Shown here: positions 56,505 to 63,938 of the stretch, in pieces
Layout of the letters: the number at the start of each line of letters is the position of its first letter
How positions within the stretch are numbered: position 1 is the stretch's first letter
IMG/VR virus record: IMGVR_UViG_3300044846_003114
Location: 1-64,000 of that record
Source: a virus
Length of the DNA stretch: 64,000 nucleotides
Direction: 5' to 3' (one strand)
Notes under the pieces: generated by a model
The model's input: the letters and a program-made list of their open reading frames with translations, nothing else
What the model was told of the DNA's origin: nothing
The model's database searches: none
Program-made: the position numbers and the translations under genes

Positions 56505-58259
56505 ATGAGAATATTAATATCCGAACATCAATACAAGTCATTAATTGATGAATCAAAAAATCTTCAGGAAGTACTTGCCGATGATATACCTGACTACATG
56601 AAGGATATTATACAGAAAAGATATAAAGGTGATTACTTAAACAGGGAAGTTCCAAAACACACCGACAAGATTCCAAATGTGAATATGGAGATAAAGAATG
56701 ATGAGGTTGTGGACTTTGCTTCAAATCTATTGATTAGATCGGTTACCGATAAGTTGGTGGAACAACTAAGAAAGTCCGAGATATGGAAGGAGTATAATAA
56801 CAATCCGACAGGTTATTCATTTGTTGATGGTCCTCTTAAAGTTATTATGAGGGCATCGATTCCAAGTTTGGAGAAACGATTACCGTATATGAGTGAAGAT
56901 ACTTCAAGTGTTGGTACATTGGTAAAGTATACTTGGTTTTATTCAAAGGCGTTTAGATTACCTGATAGCAGATTAAATAATGATTCCACATTGCAGGGTA
57001 ACCCTGAGGATGGTAAAGGATGGGATTATTCAATTAATGCGGATAAAATCAAATGGTCAAACAACACGACGGGTCTACCGGGATTTATTGCTGCAATTAA
57101 AAAGGTATTCCCAAAGACATTTGGTTATTTGGATGTGGATAAGATAACCAGGGATAAACACTACGTTGGGTTAAGGGAACCGATTATAAATTACCAACAA
57201 AACATTAATAAGATTGGTCAGTACCCATTATATCTATACATCACGGACAAACCTGACGATAAGTTAAGGATGTCGGTATCTCAGTTCTACGATTCATGTC
57301 AGAACATATACACTGGTGGTGAACCGGGTACACAATGGAATAAGAAGTTGTTATCGAATGTATTTGATAAGAACTCCAAGGTTGCCTATCTTATATATAA
57401 TAAACCGTATAAGGACACTAAGGGGAATGAACATCCGTACACTTCAATTGCGAGGTGTATATTAAGGGTTAATAAAGACGGTGGTGTAATGTTTGATAAG
57501 GTATATCCAACCAATCTACAAAACGTATTTTATAATATTATTACAGAGAGTACTGGAATAGAAAACGTGGGTAAGGATGATGACACATATGATTATGAGA
57601 ATGTGGATGGATTACCGACACCTTACATGGATAAGTATAAATTAAAGAGTACGGGTATAAATAATGAGGGTAAGATTAATGCATTAATGGCAGCATTAAA
57701 TGTTGACCGTAATAATATTGATGTGATTGATGATGAAAGAATCAATGTAAGGAACAGAAGATTCGATAATTCAAGGTATATTGTGGAGGACTATGTGGTT
57801 ATAACATTTGACGAGGCGGTTGAAAGATCATCAGATATAATGAGAGATGACTTTATTGAGATTTATGGTGGTCACGAAGTTATTGAAGTATTAAGTGGTA
57901 TTGTTGACGGGTGGGATTTCCTTCAAGTATTGGATATAGAGGAGGAGTACTATGATTATGTTAACAAAAAACACGAAGAGGAGGATGAATCCAATATTCC
58001 TGATTTCTTAAGTGAGGTATATGGTGTTGATACCGTATATGATATGGAAGATATCCTAAAGAAGAATAAGGTCAATGCACAACAATGGTTCTCAGGGAAC
58101 ATAGAAATGGATGAGATAGTTGAAAGACACGGGGGTGAGGAGGAGTTTTTAACAAGAGTATTAGAGTGGAGTCACGAAGAGGTTGGATTCACAAGTCAAA
58201 ATACATACGTTTATTACAGAACCGACCATACAATCGACAGGGATTACGTACCCCAATAA
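56505..58259 (+). CDS. Large leader-type protein of unknown function, 584 aa
   Basis: Leader MRILISEHQYKSLIDESKNL; start taken at ATG 56505, one codon after another ATG. The body has DKLRMSVSQFYDSCQNIYTG near 250, then IYNKPYKDTKG and SIARCILRVNKDGGVMFDKV, then a very acidic C-terminal third with many Tyr and Asp residues. The SCQN plus (A)R-x-I-(L)-R pattern recalls other large-phage proteins of unknown role. The largest leader protein in the window. Confidence 0.7.
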   Translation: MRILISEHQYKSLIDESKNLQEVLADDIPDYMKDIIQKRYKGDYLNREVPKHTDKIPNVNMEIKNDEVVDFASNLLIRSVTDKLVEQLRKSEIWKEYNNNPTGYSFVDGPLKVIMRASIPSLEKRLPYMSEDTSSVGTLVKYTWFYSKAFRLPDSRLNNDSTLQGNPEDGKGWDYSINADKIKWSNNTTGLPGFIAAIKKVFPKTFGYLDVDKITRDKHYVGLREPIINYQQNINKIGQYPLYLYITDKPDDKLRMSVSQFYDSCQNIYTGGEPGTQWNKKLLSNVFDKNSKVAYLIYNKPYKDTKGNEHPYTSIARCILRVNKDGGVMFDKVYPTNLQNVFYNIITESTGIENVGKDDDTYDYENVDGLPTPYMDKYKLKSTGINNEGKINALMAALNVDRNNIDVIDDERINVRNRRFDNSRYIVEDYVVITFDEAVERSSDIMRDDFIEIYGGHEVIEVLSGIVDGWDFLQVLDIEEEYYDYVNKKHEEEDESNIPDFLSEVYGVDTVYDMEDILKKNKVNAQQWFSGNIEMDEIVERHGGEEEFLTRVLEWSHEEVGFTSQNTYVYYRTDHTIDRDYVPQ

Positions 58260-58312
58260 ATCTGCGAACGGGGATTCCGGAGGACAGAAATAACATTTAC
58301 CCAACTAAGAGA

Positions 58313-58320
58313 TATTTATA
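58313..58320 (+). promoter_or_regulatory. TATTTATA box
   Basis: GATATTTATAAATAAATAA, 16 bases before the ATG at 58337; contains both TATTTATA and TATAAATA. Confidence 0.5.
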
Positions 58321-58336
58321 AATAAATAATATAAAA

Positions 58337-58711
58337 ATGAGACAGAAATTCACAATTACAGAATCCGATAGAAAACATATAAAGAAACTATATGAACAAG
58401 AGGAACCAAACAATAATGAATCAGGGAATATGGAACTGGAAATTGGCAGCTTAGCATTTGCCAGTATAAGTGAATATAAGATTTCGGTTGGAATAAAAGA
58501 TGATAACGTAGATGGCGTTGACGTGATTATTAAAATGGATGATGGTAAAGTGGTTGGTGTTGAATTAGATTATAATTACGACGAGGAGGATATATCTGAC
58601 GAACAAGCAATAAATTTTGTGACTCAGATGGCAAAAGAGGGTTATTTTAATAACCTACCAACCTTTATGTCATATGATATTCAGAAAAACGAACCGTTTG
58701 ATTTTAACTAA
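58337..58711 (+). CDS. Leader-type protein, 124 aa
   Basis: Leader MRQKFTITESDRKHIKKLYE then QEEPNNNESGN, then a small beta domain (VDVIIKMDDGKVVGVELDYN) and NLPTFMSYDIQKNEPFDFN. Own TATTTATA box and terminator. Function unknown. Confidence 0.65.
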   Translation: MRQKFTITESDRKHIKKLYEQEEPNNNESGNMELEIGSLAFASISEYKISVGIKDDNVDGVDVIIKMDDGKVVGVELDYNYDEEDISDEQAINFVTQMAKEGYFNNLPTFMSYDIQKNEPFDFN

Positions 58712-58720
58712 ACAAATTAC

Positions 58721-58745
58721 AAGGGACTTAACGGTCCCTTTTTTT
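58721..58745 (+). terminator. Rho-independent terminator
   Basis: AAGGGAC-ttaacg-GTCCCTT followed by TTTTT. Confidence 0.85.
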
Positions 58746-58756
58746 ATGCCCATATA

Positions 58757-58788
58757 TTTGGAATATACAAAAACATTTCGTATATTTG
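58757..58788 (+). promoter_or_regulatory. Bacteroidota-type promoter, leaderless
   Basis: TTTGGAATATAC and TATATTTG at 58781-58788; ATG at 58793 exactly 4 bases later. Confidence 0.75.
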
Positions 58789-58792
58789 TGGT

Positions 58793-59053
58793 ATGAGAAG
58801 AAAGAAACCCTACATGGATGATATCCATAAGACCACACCTGTGACAATCACCTATAAGTTCTACAATGATACGGTGATAATGAAGAGAGATGTATATGAT
58901 TTAACAATCAGGGACTTAATGGAACTAAATCGGTCCATGGTGGTGAATGTCTTTGATGAACAACTCTATCAGGACTACATTGTCCAATTAGCGGGGGAAA
59001 TCAATAGAAAAAAGAATCCAATCAAGAACTTCATAGATAGAATACTAAAATAA
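58793..59053 (+). CDS. Hypothetical protein, 86 aa
   Basis: MRRKKPYMDDIHKTTPVTIT, beta-rich then helical, ending KKNPIKNFIDRILK. Downstream of a strong leaderless promoter. No family recognised. Confidence 0.65.
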   Translation: MRRKKPYMDDIHKTTPVTITYKFYNDTVIMKRDVYDLTIRDLMELNRSMVVNVFDEQLYQDYIVQLAGEINRKKNPIKNFIDRILK

Positions 59054-59063
59054 CAATATACAT

Positions 59064-59282
59064 ATGGAGAAAATAATAGGGAACTATAAAGTAAGGATAG
59101 AAACTATCCTTGACTCAGAAGGAGAAATAATATACCATAAGGTAATCTCACCTATATTCAATGGTAAACCATTAAGGGTAATGAATGAGGGTGATATAAC
59201 AGAAGATATGATTAGAAACCACATACAAGTTACAGATAATAAACATCAATTGGACGATTGGTACCCAGATTCATTCTTTTAA
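59064..59282 (+). CDS. Hypothetical protein, 72 aa
   Basis: MEKIIGNYKVRIETILDSEG, then a beta-rich body ending QLDDWYPDSFF. Follows the preceding gene by 10 bases. No family recognised. Confidence 0.6.
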   Translation: MEKIIGNYKVRIETILDSEGEIIYHKVISPIFNGKPLRVMNEGDITEDMIRNHIQVTDNKHQLDDWYPDSFF

Positions 59283-59322
59283 TATCTTTACATTTCGGGG
59301 GTAATATTTTATATTATGTGTT

Positions 59323-59877
59323 ATGAATGTAACATGTAGAGGAGTATATCTCTCAAATTATACCATAGATGAATATGGAAATGTTTTCAATATAAATGAG
59401 AATATCTACATGATTCCCTATAAAACTAAATCAGGTTCAAAGATAAGGGAAAGATTTAAATTTAGATATGAGGGGAAATGGATAAGAGATTATAAACATA
59501 GATTGGTAGCAGAACACTTCCTACCAAAACCAACTCACCTTGAAGGTAAACTTATAGTAATAAATGTTGATGGTGACACAACTAATAATCATAAGGATAA
59601 TCTAATGTGGTCCACAATGAAAGGAAGAGTTAAAGGTAATAGTGAAGAATCATTAAGACAGAATCATAGGAAGATATTTGAGAGTTATTTTGGAAAGATA
59701 ACAAAAGGAAATGAAATTCACCACATAGATCATAATCATTATAATGATAGTATTAATAATCTAATGGAGGTTACAAGGAAAGAACATAAGTTTTTACATA
59801 GGAAGATTAACAGTTACCTAAAGGATAAAACAAGAGATGAAATAAGAATAGTATTAGATAAAGAAGTTAATAAGTAG
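59323..59877 (+). CDS. HNH endonuclease with two HNH-like units
   Basis: 184 residues. First unit: YKHRLVAEHFLPKPTHLEGK then DGDTTNNHKDNLMW. Second unit: GNEIHHIDHNHYNDSINNLM then EHKFLH, the complete HNH motif. Typical of free-standing phage homing nucleases. It stands at the edge of the hairpin-rich gap, where it may have inserted. Confidence 0.85.
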   Translation: MNVTCRGVYLSNYTIDEYGNVFNINENIYMIPYKTKSGSKIRERFKFRYEGKWIRDYKHRLVAEHFLPKPTHLEGKLIVINVDGDTTNNHKDNLMWSTMKGRVKGNSEESLRQNHRKIFESYFGKITKGNEIHHIDHNHYNDSINNLMEVTRKEHKFLHRKINSYLKDKTRDEIRIVLDKEVNK

Positions 59878-59962
59878 ATTATTCATGAAGGTCTCTGAAG
59901 GTCGTGGTCTCCGACAGGAGTCACGACCGTACAATTACCCCCTATAAAATTACCCCTAAGAA

Positions 59963-59990
59963 CCCCTCCATAGGGGTTTTATTTTACCCC
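59963..59990 (+). terminator. Terminator after the HNH gene
   Basis: AACCCCT-ccat-AGGGGTT followed by TTATTTT. Confidence 0.65.
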
Positions 59991-60520
59991 GAATTTTTTC
60001 CTGTTTATAACGGTAATATCCGTATATTTTTCGGTGTTTTTTACCGTTCGGTTATCGTGATCAATTAATATATCTAAAACTATCTTTTTTTATCCCATTT
60101 TTGGGTTCTGGTATATTTTATCCACAAAATAACACTTTTTCCCACTTACTAGGAATATCCCTGGGGATTGACCCGTGAGCGAATCACAGACCATTTTATT
60201 TTTTCTACCAGAATATACCCCTAATATCATTATATATTACGGTCGGACTCTTCGAGTCCTCCCTTCATCCCTGTCATACAAGTGTCTTAGTATAACCCTT
60301 TATATATTATATTAATGTGTCATACATCGGTCCCTAAGGTTCCCCCTGAAGGGGACACGAAGTGTCCCCGTATAATAGAATACTCGTAATACAGGATGAA
60401 GGGGACCGAAGGTCCCCGAGTATACTCATAATACTTTTATACGGTCCTAATGTGATACGTCTATAATCCCTGAACCGTAATACAAACATTACTGGGGTGA
60501 CCCACCTATGGGAAATAGTT

Positions 60521-60566
60521 TGCCAAACAACTTTAATATTACTGGGGTGATACATTTTGTTTGGCA
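60521..60566. repeat. 10-bp perfect inverted repeat with loop
   Basis: TGCCAAACAA (60521-60530) and TTGTTTGGCA (60557-60566) flank a 26-base loop that contains ATTACTGGGGTGA. Confidence 0.6.
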
Positions 60567-60657
60567 CTTTACATATTGTAAGGGATTTACTTTACAGATT
60601 ATTATACGGGGACCTTCGGTCCCCTTCAGGATAATCTTAGAATAATCCTATGGGAAT

Positions 60658-60689
60658 TAAAAAAACCCTTAGGGATTTTCCGAAGGGTT
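60658..60689 (-). terminator. Minus-strand terminator of the 60749-61639 gene
   Basis: On the minus strand AACCCTT...AAGGGTT is followed by TTTTTTT. Confidence 0.65.
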
Positions 60690-60748
60690 CTTAGTATAGT
60701 ACAATAAGTACGGGATGAAGGGGTTCCGTAGGAACCCCGTAATATAGT

Positions 60749-61639
60749 CTACCCTACCCATTTAAAACTAAAGTTGAAATAGGCTTTATCATAATGGGTT
60801 GAGTTACTCGAAAAGTTAACGGGGGTTAAATCGTTTGATTTAAGAATTTCTTTAATCTTATCTGATAAAACTGAACTAATGGTATCTCTCACGATTCTAC
60901 CTACTTCAGGTGATAAAGGAAATTCTACATAGATTGATTTCCAATCGAAGTCGAGCATCCCAGTAATCTTGTTGTGGTTCCCTGGAACACATACAAACTT
61001 AAGTTTAATATTCTCGGGGAGTTTATAGTAAATATTTTTAATAAAGTTGTTTGAAATATTGGTTCCATTGGAAATATCTAAATCAAAGGTTCCCTCTTCA
61101 ATGAAGTCAAGATGAACCTGAAGGTTATGTGGAACGTTCTTCTGAGACTGTAGTTGCTTCAGACTCCTATTAACCCTTTCCAAGGTGGTGTCGTCAAGTT
61201 CCATTACTGATCTAAATCCCACGGGGTCTTCAAGAAAAGTCATTATAGTTTTTACTTGACGAACTTCTTTAACCCATTGAAGTTTTTCCACGGGTAATAC
61301 ACTGTCCATAGAACTATTTAAATTAATTCCAATGAATTCATCTAATCCCCCAGTAAGTAATAGGTCCTTGATCCTCACCATGGTTCCACCCATCCCACTA
61401 CCATATTGATCCATGTACTCGTCATACATAGGCTTGAACTTCTCAGCAAGCTCGGTCATCAACTTAAATATTATATCAGGTTGGACCTGAGTCTCACGTA
61501 TTACAATATTCAAGAAACATCCAAAACTACTAAGAGTATCCGATGCAACATAATATATTTCACCATTTAATGACTTCAAAGGTCCCTTCAGACTCTTCAC
61601 GAATCTCTCGTAGTCTAGTTTGTTTACAAATTTTCCCAT
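60749..61639 (-). CDS. Hypothetical protein, 296 aa
   Basis: Start taken at ATG 61639 (MGKFVNKLDYERFVKSLKGP); upstream in-frame starts would cross a terminator and the next gene. Mixed alpha/beta: FKPMYDEYMDQYGSGMGGTM, FVCVPGNHNKITGMLDFDW, and a C-terminal FNFSFKWVG that could pair as a last strand. The lone GNHN is not enough for a phosphoesterase call. No family recognised. Last gene of the minus-strand block. Confidence 0.7.
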   Translation of the reverse strand: MGKFVNKLDYERFVKSLKGPLKSLNGEIYYVASDTLSSFGCFLNIVIRETQVQPDIIFKLMTELAEKFKPMYDEYMDQYGSGMGGTMVRIKDLLLTGGLDEFIGINLNSSMDSVLPVEKLQWVKEVRQVKTIMTFLEDPVGFRSVMELDDTTLERVNRSLKQLQSQKNVPHNLQVHLDFIEEGTFDLDISNGTNISNNFIKNIYYKLPENIKLKFVCVPGNHNKITGMLDFDWKSIYVEFPLSPEVGRIVRDTISSVLSDKIKEILKSNDLTPVNFSSNSTHYDKAYFNFSFKWVG

Positions 61640-61651
61640 ACAAATAAATAT

Positions 61652-61681
61652 AAAAAAAAAAGGTTCCATTGTGGTGGAACC
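61652..61681 (-). terminator. Strong rho-independent terminator (minus)
   Basis: Minus strand GGTTCCA-ccacaa-TGGAACC followed by a run of T, downstream of the AP2-like gene. Confidence 0.85.
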
Positions 61682-61706
61682 TCTTAATGCAAGTCTAAGT
61701 GTGGAA

Positions 61707-61892
61707 TTATCCTTGTTTAGAGAATAATTCGTTACGGAACTGTACTGCCTTTCTCTTGCTAGAGAAATTCTTAGAGTACTTAGTACCATTAACACTTACA
61801 CGTACACGGTAAGATGAACCATCATGATAGATGTTGTCAGACACAGGAACATATGTAGTAACTGTGGTGCGACGGGATGTTGTTTTTTTCAT
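61707..61892 (-). CDS. AP2/integrase-arm-like small DNA-binding protein
   Basis: 61 residues: MKKTTSRRTTVTTYVPVSDN, then YRVRVSVNGTKYSKNFSSKR and KAVQFRNELFSKQG. Three short strands followed by a helix is the AP2/Arm DNA-binding layout seen in integrase N-termini and small phage regulators. Basic (Arg/Lys-rich). Likely binds DNA, perhaps as a regulator or nucleoid protein. Strong own terminator suggests high expression. Confidence 0.75.
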   Translation of the reverse strand: MKKTTSRRTTVTTYVPVSDNIYHDGSSYRVRVSVNGTKYSKNFSSKRKAVQFRNELFSKQG

Positions 61893-61962
61893 TTGTGTTT
61901 AAATTTAAATGTTTATATAAAAATATAACAAAATAAATTCAAATAAAAAAATATTACACAAA

Positions 61963-62180
61963 CTATTTTACCCCAGTAAACATGTACCATCTTTGCCCGT
62001 CCTGAGGTGAATCACCCCAGTAATGTTCCGAGTCCTTGATCAGGTCCCACTGTTGGTATACCGTTCTCCCCACTTCTTGGTCATATACTCATGGTACCTA
62101 TAAACCTTATTCCCGTTGTAGAGGAATATTGCAAAGTAGTAATCCCACACCCAATCTAATTCTTTTAAGAACTTTTTCAT
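61963..62180 (-). pseudogene. Small gene apparently frameshifted before a WYMFTG C-terminus
   Basis: From ATG 62180 the frame gives MKKFLKELDWVWDYYFAIFL, then YNGNKVYRYHEYMTKKWGER and stops at 62040 (46 aa). The -1 frame from about 62085 on is open to 61963 and reads QQWDLIKDSEHYWGDSPQDG, then QRWYMFTGVK. Joined they make a sensible protein of about 72 residues. An indel, decay or recoding could explain this. The ending matches the neighbour at 62191. Confidence 0.55.
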
Positions 62181-62190
62181 ATGCTGTTGT

Positions 62191-62407
62191 TTATTCCCCA
62201 GTAAACTTGTACCACCTTCTACCTCCTGAGGATGTCGGATAGAAGATTTCTGTGATTTTGGATGAGTACGGCTTGCTGTTTCTTAAGAGCCTCCTCTAAG
62301 GACATTCGTCCGTGAGTAATCTTCCAATTGATTCTGTCGGTCGACTCCCATCGTTCCCAATACTTACCATTGGGTGAGAGCTGAATTCTACTGTGAATCT
62401 TTTTCAT
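62191..62407 (-). pseudogene. Small gene apparently frameshifted before a WYKFTG C-terminus
   Basis: From ATG 62407 the frame gives MKKIHSRIQLSPNGKYWERW, then MSLEEALKKQ and stops at 62219 (62 aa). The +1 frame continues KPYSSKITEIFYPTSSGGRR, then WYKFTGE, to a TAA at 62191. The joined protein would end in the same (R)WYxFTG motif as its neighbour at 61963. It may be expressed as the 62-residue form; status uncertain. Confidence 0.5.
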
Positions 62408-62465
62408 CTGTTTTTTATTTGTTAATTCCGCAAAGGTACGGTGTTTAAGGACTAATAACAAGCCC

Positions 62466-63032
62466 TTAAACAAATTCTTCAGTTTTAATCATATTGAAGT
62501 GAATGGATTTCAGGTTAAACATTAGGTAATCGATTGCGATTCCTACTATCTTTCCCTTATGTTTTGCTACTAAAAGTCGATAGGAACCATCTCCACAACC
62601 TGAAGATGATACCACCCCAGTATTGTATGATCCCCACTGTTGATCTGCTGAGGTTAATCTGCACATCTTCTCATACCACTTATCTCCCTCACTATCACAC
62701 GGTAACATAAAGCCCAACTCAGGAGCTGTTATCTCATCAGCAATGGTATCATTCCTGTAGGACTCCACATCGAATATCCCACATTGACCCGAGTCAACAC
62801 CAATTGTTGATGATGTAACGGTCCTCCAAGCTAATTCATCCTCAACATAATCTTTATGGACAGCAACGAGTGCTGCGCATCTCATACCCCAACCACCTGT
62901 GTCATCCGATTTGAATGCTGTGGAGGAGTACTCACCAGGTAATACATTTGTCAACTTATGCTGACACCAGGTAGGGACACTGTAATAAGGGTCCGATACC
63001 ATAACTTCTGATCCTAAATAAATCTTTTCCAT
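62466..63032 (-). CDS. DUF4241-like protein
   Basis: 188 residues. VDSGQCGIFDVESYRND, KWYEKMCRLT, then GVVSSSGCGDGSYRLLVAKH and KIVGIAIDYLMF. VDSGQxGIFD plus GVVSSSGxGDGxY is the mark of DUF4241 (PF14025), small bacterial proteins of unknown function. Lies 1 base after the next gene upstream. Base use is more GC-balanced than most of the window. Confidence 0.82.
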   Translation of the reverse strand: MEKIYLGSEVMVSDPYYSVPTWCQHKLTNVLPGEYSSTAFKSDDTGGWGMRCAALVAVHKDYVEDELAWRTVTSSTIGVDSGQCGIFDVESYRNDTIADEITAPELGFMLPCDSEGDKWYEKMCRLTSADQQWGSYNTGVVSSSGCGDGSYRLLVAKHKGKIVGIAIDYLMFNLKSIHFNMIKTEEFV

Positions 63033-63033
63033 T

Positions 63034-63357
63034 TTAAATTACTTTTATTGTGTATGATTCTGTTTCGATTTGTCTGTGGAGGAATACTAACTGTTCCATT
63101 GTAAGATCGTTATAGTATAGGTCACCATAACCATCCTCTGTAATACCTCGAGTGATTAACTCACCTGTGGTACCACATATTCCTATAACAGCAACTTTGA
63201 CTTGGTAGTCATCGTCGAAGTTTTGGGTAAACCACACCGAAAACGGGCTGGTTAATTCTAATTCAAAATCATCCCCTTGATTAAGCCTAACGGTTCTGTG
63301 GACGATATCTCGGTGAATGATATCACGGAGCTTTGATAACTCTTGAGAGTAATTCAT
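63034..63357 (-). CDS. Hypothetical protein, 107 aa
   Basis: MNYSQELSKLRDIIHRDIVH, then LNQGDDFELELTSPFSVWFT and YQVKVAVIGICGTTGELITR. Beta-rich centre with helical ends. Cotranscribed with the DUF4241 gene. No family recognised. Confidence 0.65.
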   Translation of the reverse strand: MNYSQELSKLRDIIHRDIVHRTVRLNQGDDFELELTSPFSVWFTQNFDDDYQVKVAVIGICGTTGELITRGITEDGYGDLYYNDLTMEQLVFLHRQIETESYTIKVI

Positions 63358-63373
63358 ATGATTAATAGTTTAA

Positions 63374-63413
63374 GTGTAATACGAAATTAATACTTATGTT
63401 CGAATATTCCAAA
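63374..63413 (-). promoter_or_regulatory. Putative promoter (minus strand)
   Basis: TTTGGAATATTC on the minus strand (63402-63413), the same upstream element as in the plus-strand promoters, followed by a poorer -7 (TATTACAC). It would drive 63034-63357 and the DUF4241 gene. Confidence 0.45.
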
Positions 63414-63896
63414 TTATGCTAGAATATTTTTTAGAACTTTAACATTCTCATCAATCTCAAGGTCCATAGCCTTTAACAACTTCTCCTTTGCTAAGTCCAT
63501 AAACTCCACACTGTTACCCAGTAAATCTATGTCCGTCCCGTGCACATCTGTCTTCCCGACGATAACTCGAATGTCCTTAGTACCTTTACCCTCTCTATAG
63601 AATAGAGCTCGAGCGTAGATGTACTCACGAACCAAAGACAGTTTGATTTCATCAGCCACTGATTCCTTAGAACGGAGTTGCATAATGATTTCTTCTAACT
63701 TGGCTAACATCTCGAAGTTGGTCTTCATCATACGGATGCTGTTCTTATACTGATTACAGTACTTCACCAGCTCATCGGTGTGAGGAATACTTAAATCGAT
63801 GTCCACATTAAGGAAACGATCATACGAACTGATTCTATCTCGGGTACCCACAATCTCAGTGAATACTCCCCCTGTTAAACGATTTTCTCTACCCAT
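63414..63896 (-). CDS. Hypothetical protein, 160 aa
   Basis: MGRENRLTGGVFTEIVGTRD, then RFLNVDIDLSIPHTDELVKY and a long helical region (MLAKLEEIIMQLRSKESVAD) ending VKVLKNILA. Mostly helical; no family recognised. It ends at the promoter-like TTTGGAATATTC element. Confidence 0.65.
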   Translation of the reverse strand: MGRENRLTGGVFTEIVGTRDRISSYDRFLNVDIDLSIPHTDELVKYCNQYKNSIRMMKTNFEMLAKLEEIIMQLRSKESVADEIKLSLVREYIYARALFYREGKGTKDIRVIVGKTDVHGTDIDLLGNSVEFMDLAKEKLLKAMDLEIDENVKVLKNILA

Positions 63897-63938
63897 TTTA
63901 TTTTTGTTTTTAATTTGTTTAAAATCCCAGTAAATTTG

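Larger units (their letters stand above)
60245..60738. repeat. Family of five related hairpin repeats
   Basis: Copies at 60245-60270 (minus), 60345-60369 (plus), 60394-60417 (plus), 60608-60632 (minus) and 60713-60738 (plus). Each has (C/A)TGAAGGG(G) followed by a perfect stem with a 3-base loop GAA or GTA. Stem sequences differ but always pair: GGACTC/GAGTCC, GGGGACAC/GTGTCCCC, GGGGACC/GGTCCCC (twice), GGGGTTCC/GGAACCCC. Confidence 0.8.
59878..60748. other. Gene-free, hairpin-rich region (0.87 kb)
   Basis: No convincing gene on either strand. It holds at least eight GC-rich inverted repeats, including a hairpin at 59900-59928 (GGTCGTG...CACGACC) and the five-member family described separately. 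It also has a long inverted repeat at 60521-60566 and terminators at both edges. It separates the plus-strand HNH unit from the minus-strand block. A possible YxHYWGDPP reading (about 60482-60510) resembles the HYWGDSP of the gene at 61963 and may be a remnant. Confidence 0.75.

Noticed and set aside
60334-60567. 77-residue minus-strand frame in the gap
   Set aside because: It runs through several perfect hairpins and has no sensible protein pattern; likely chance.
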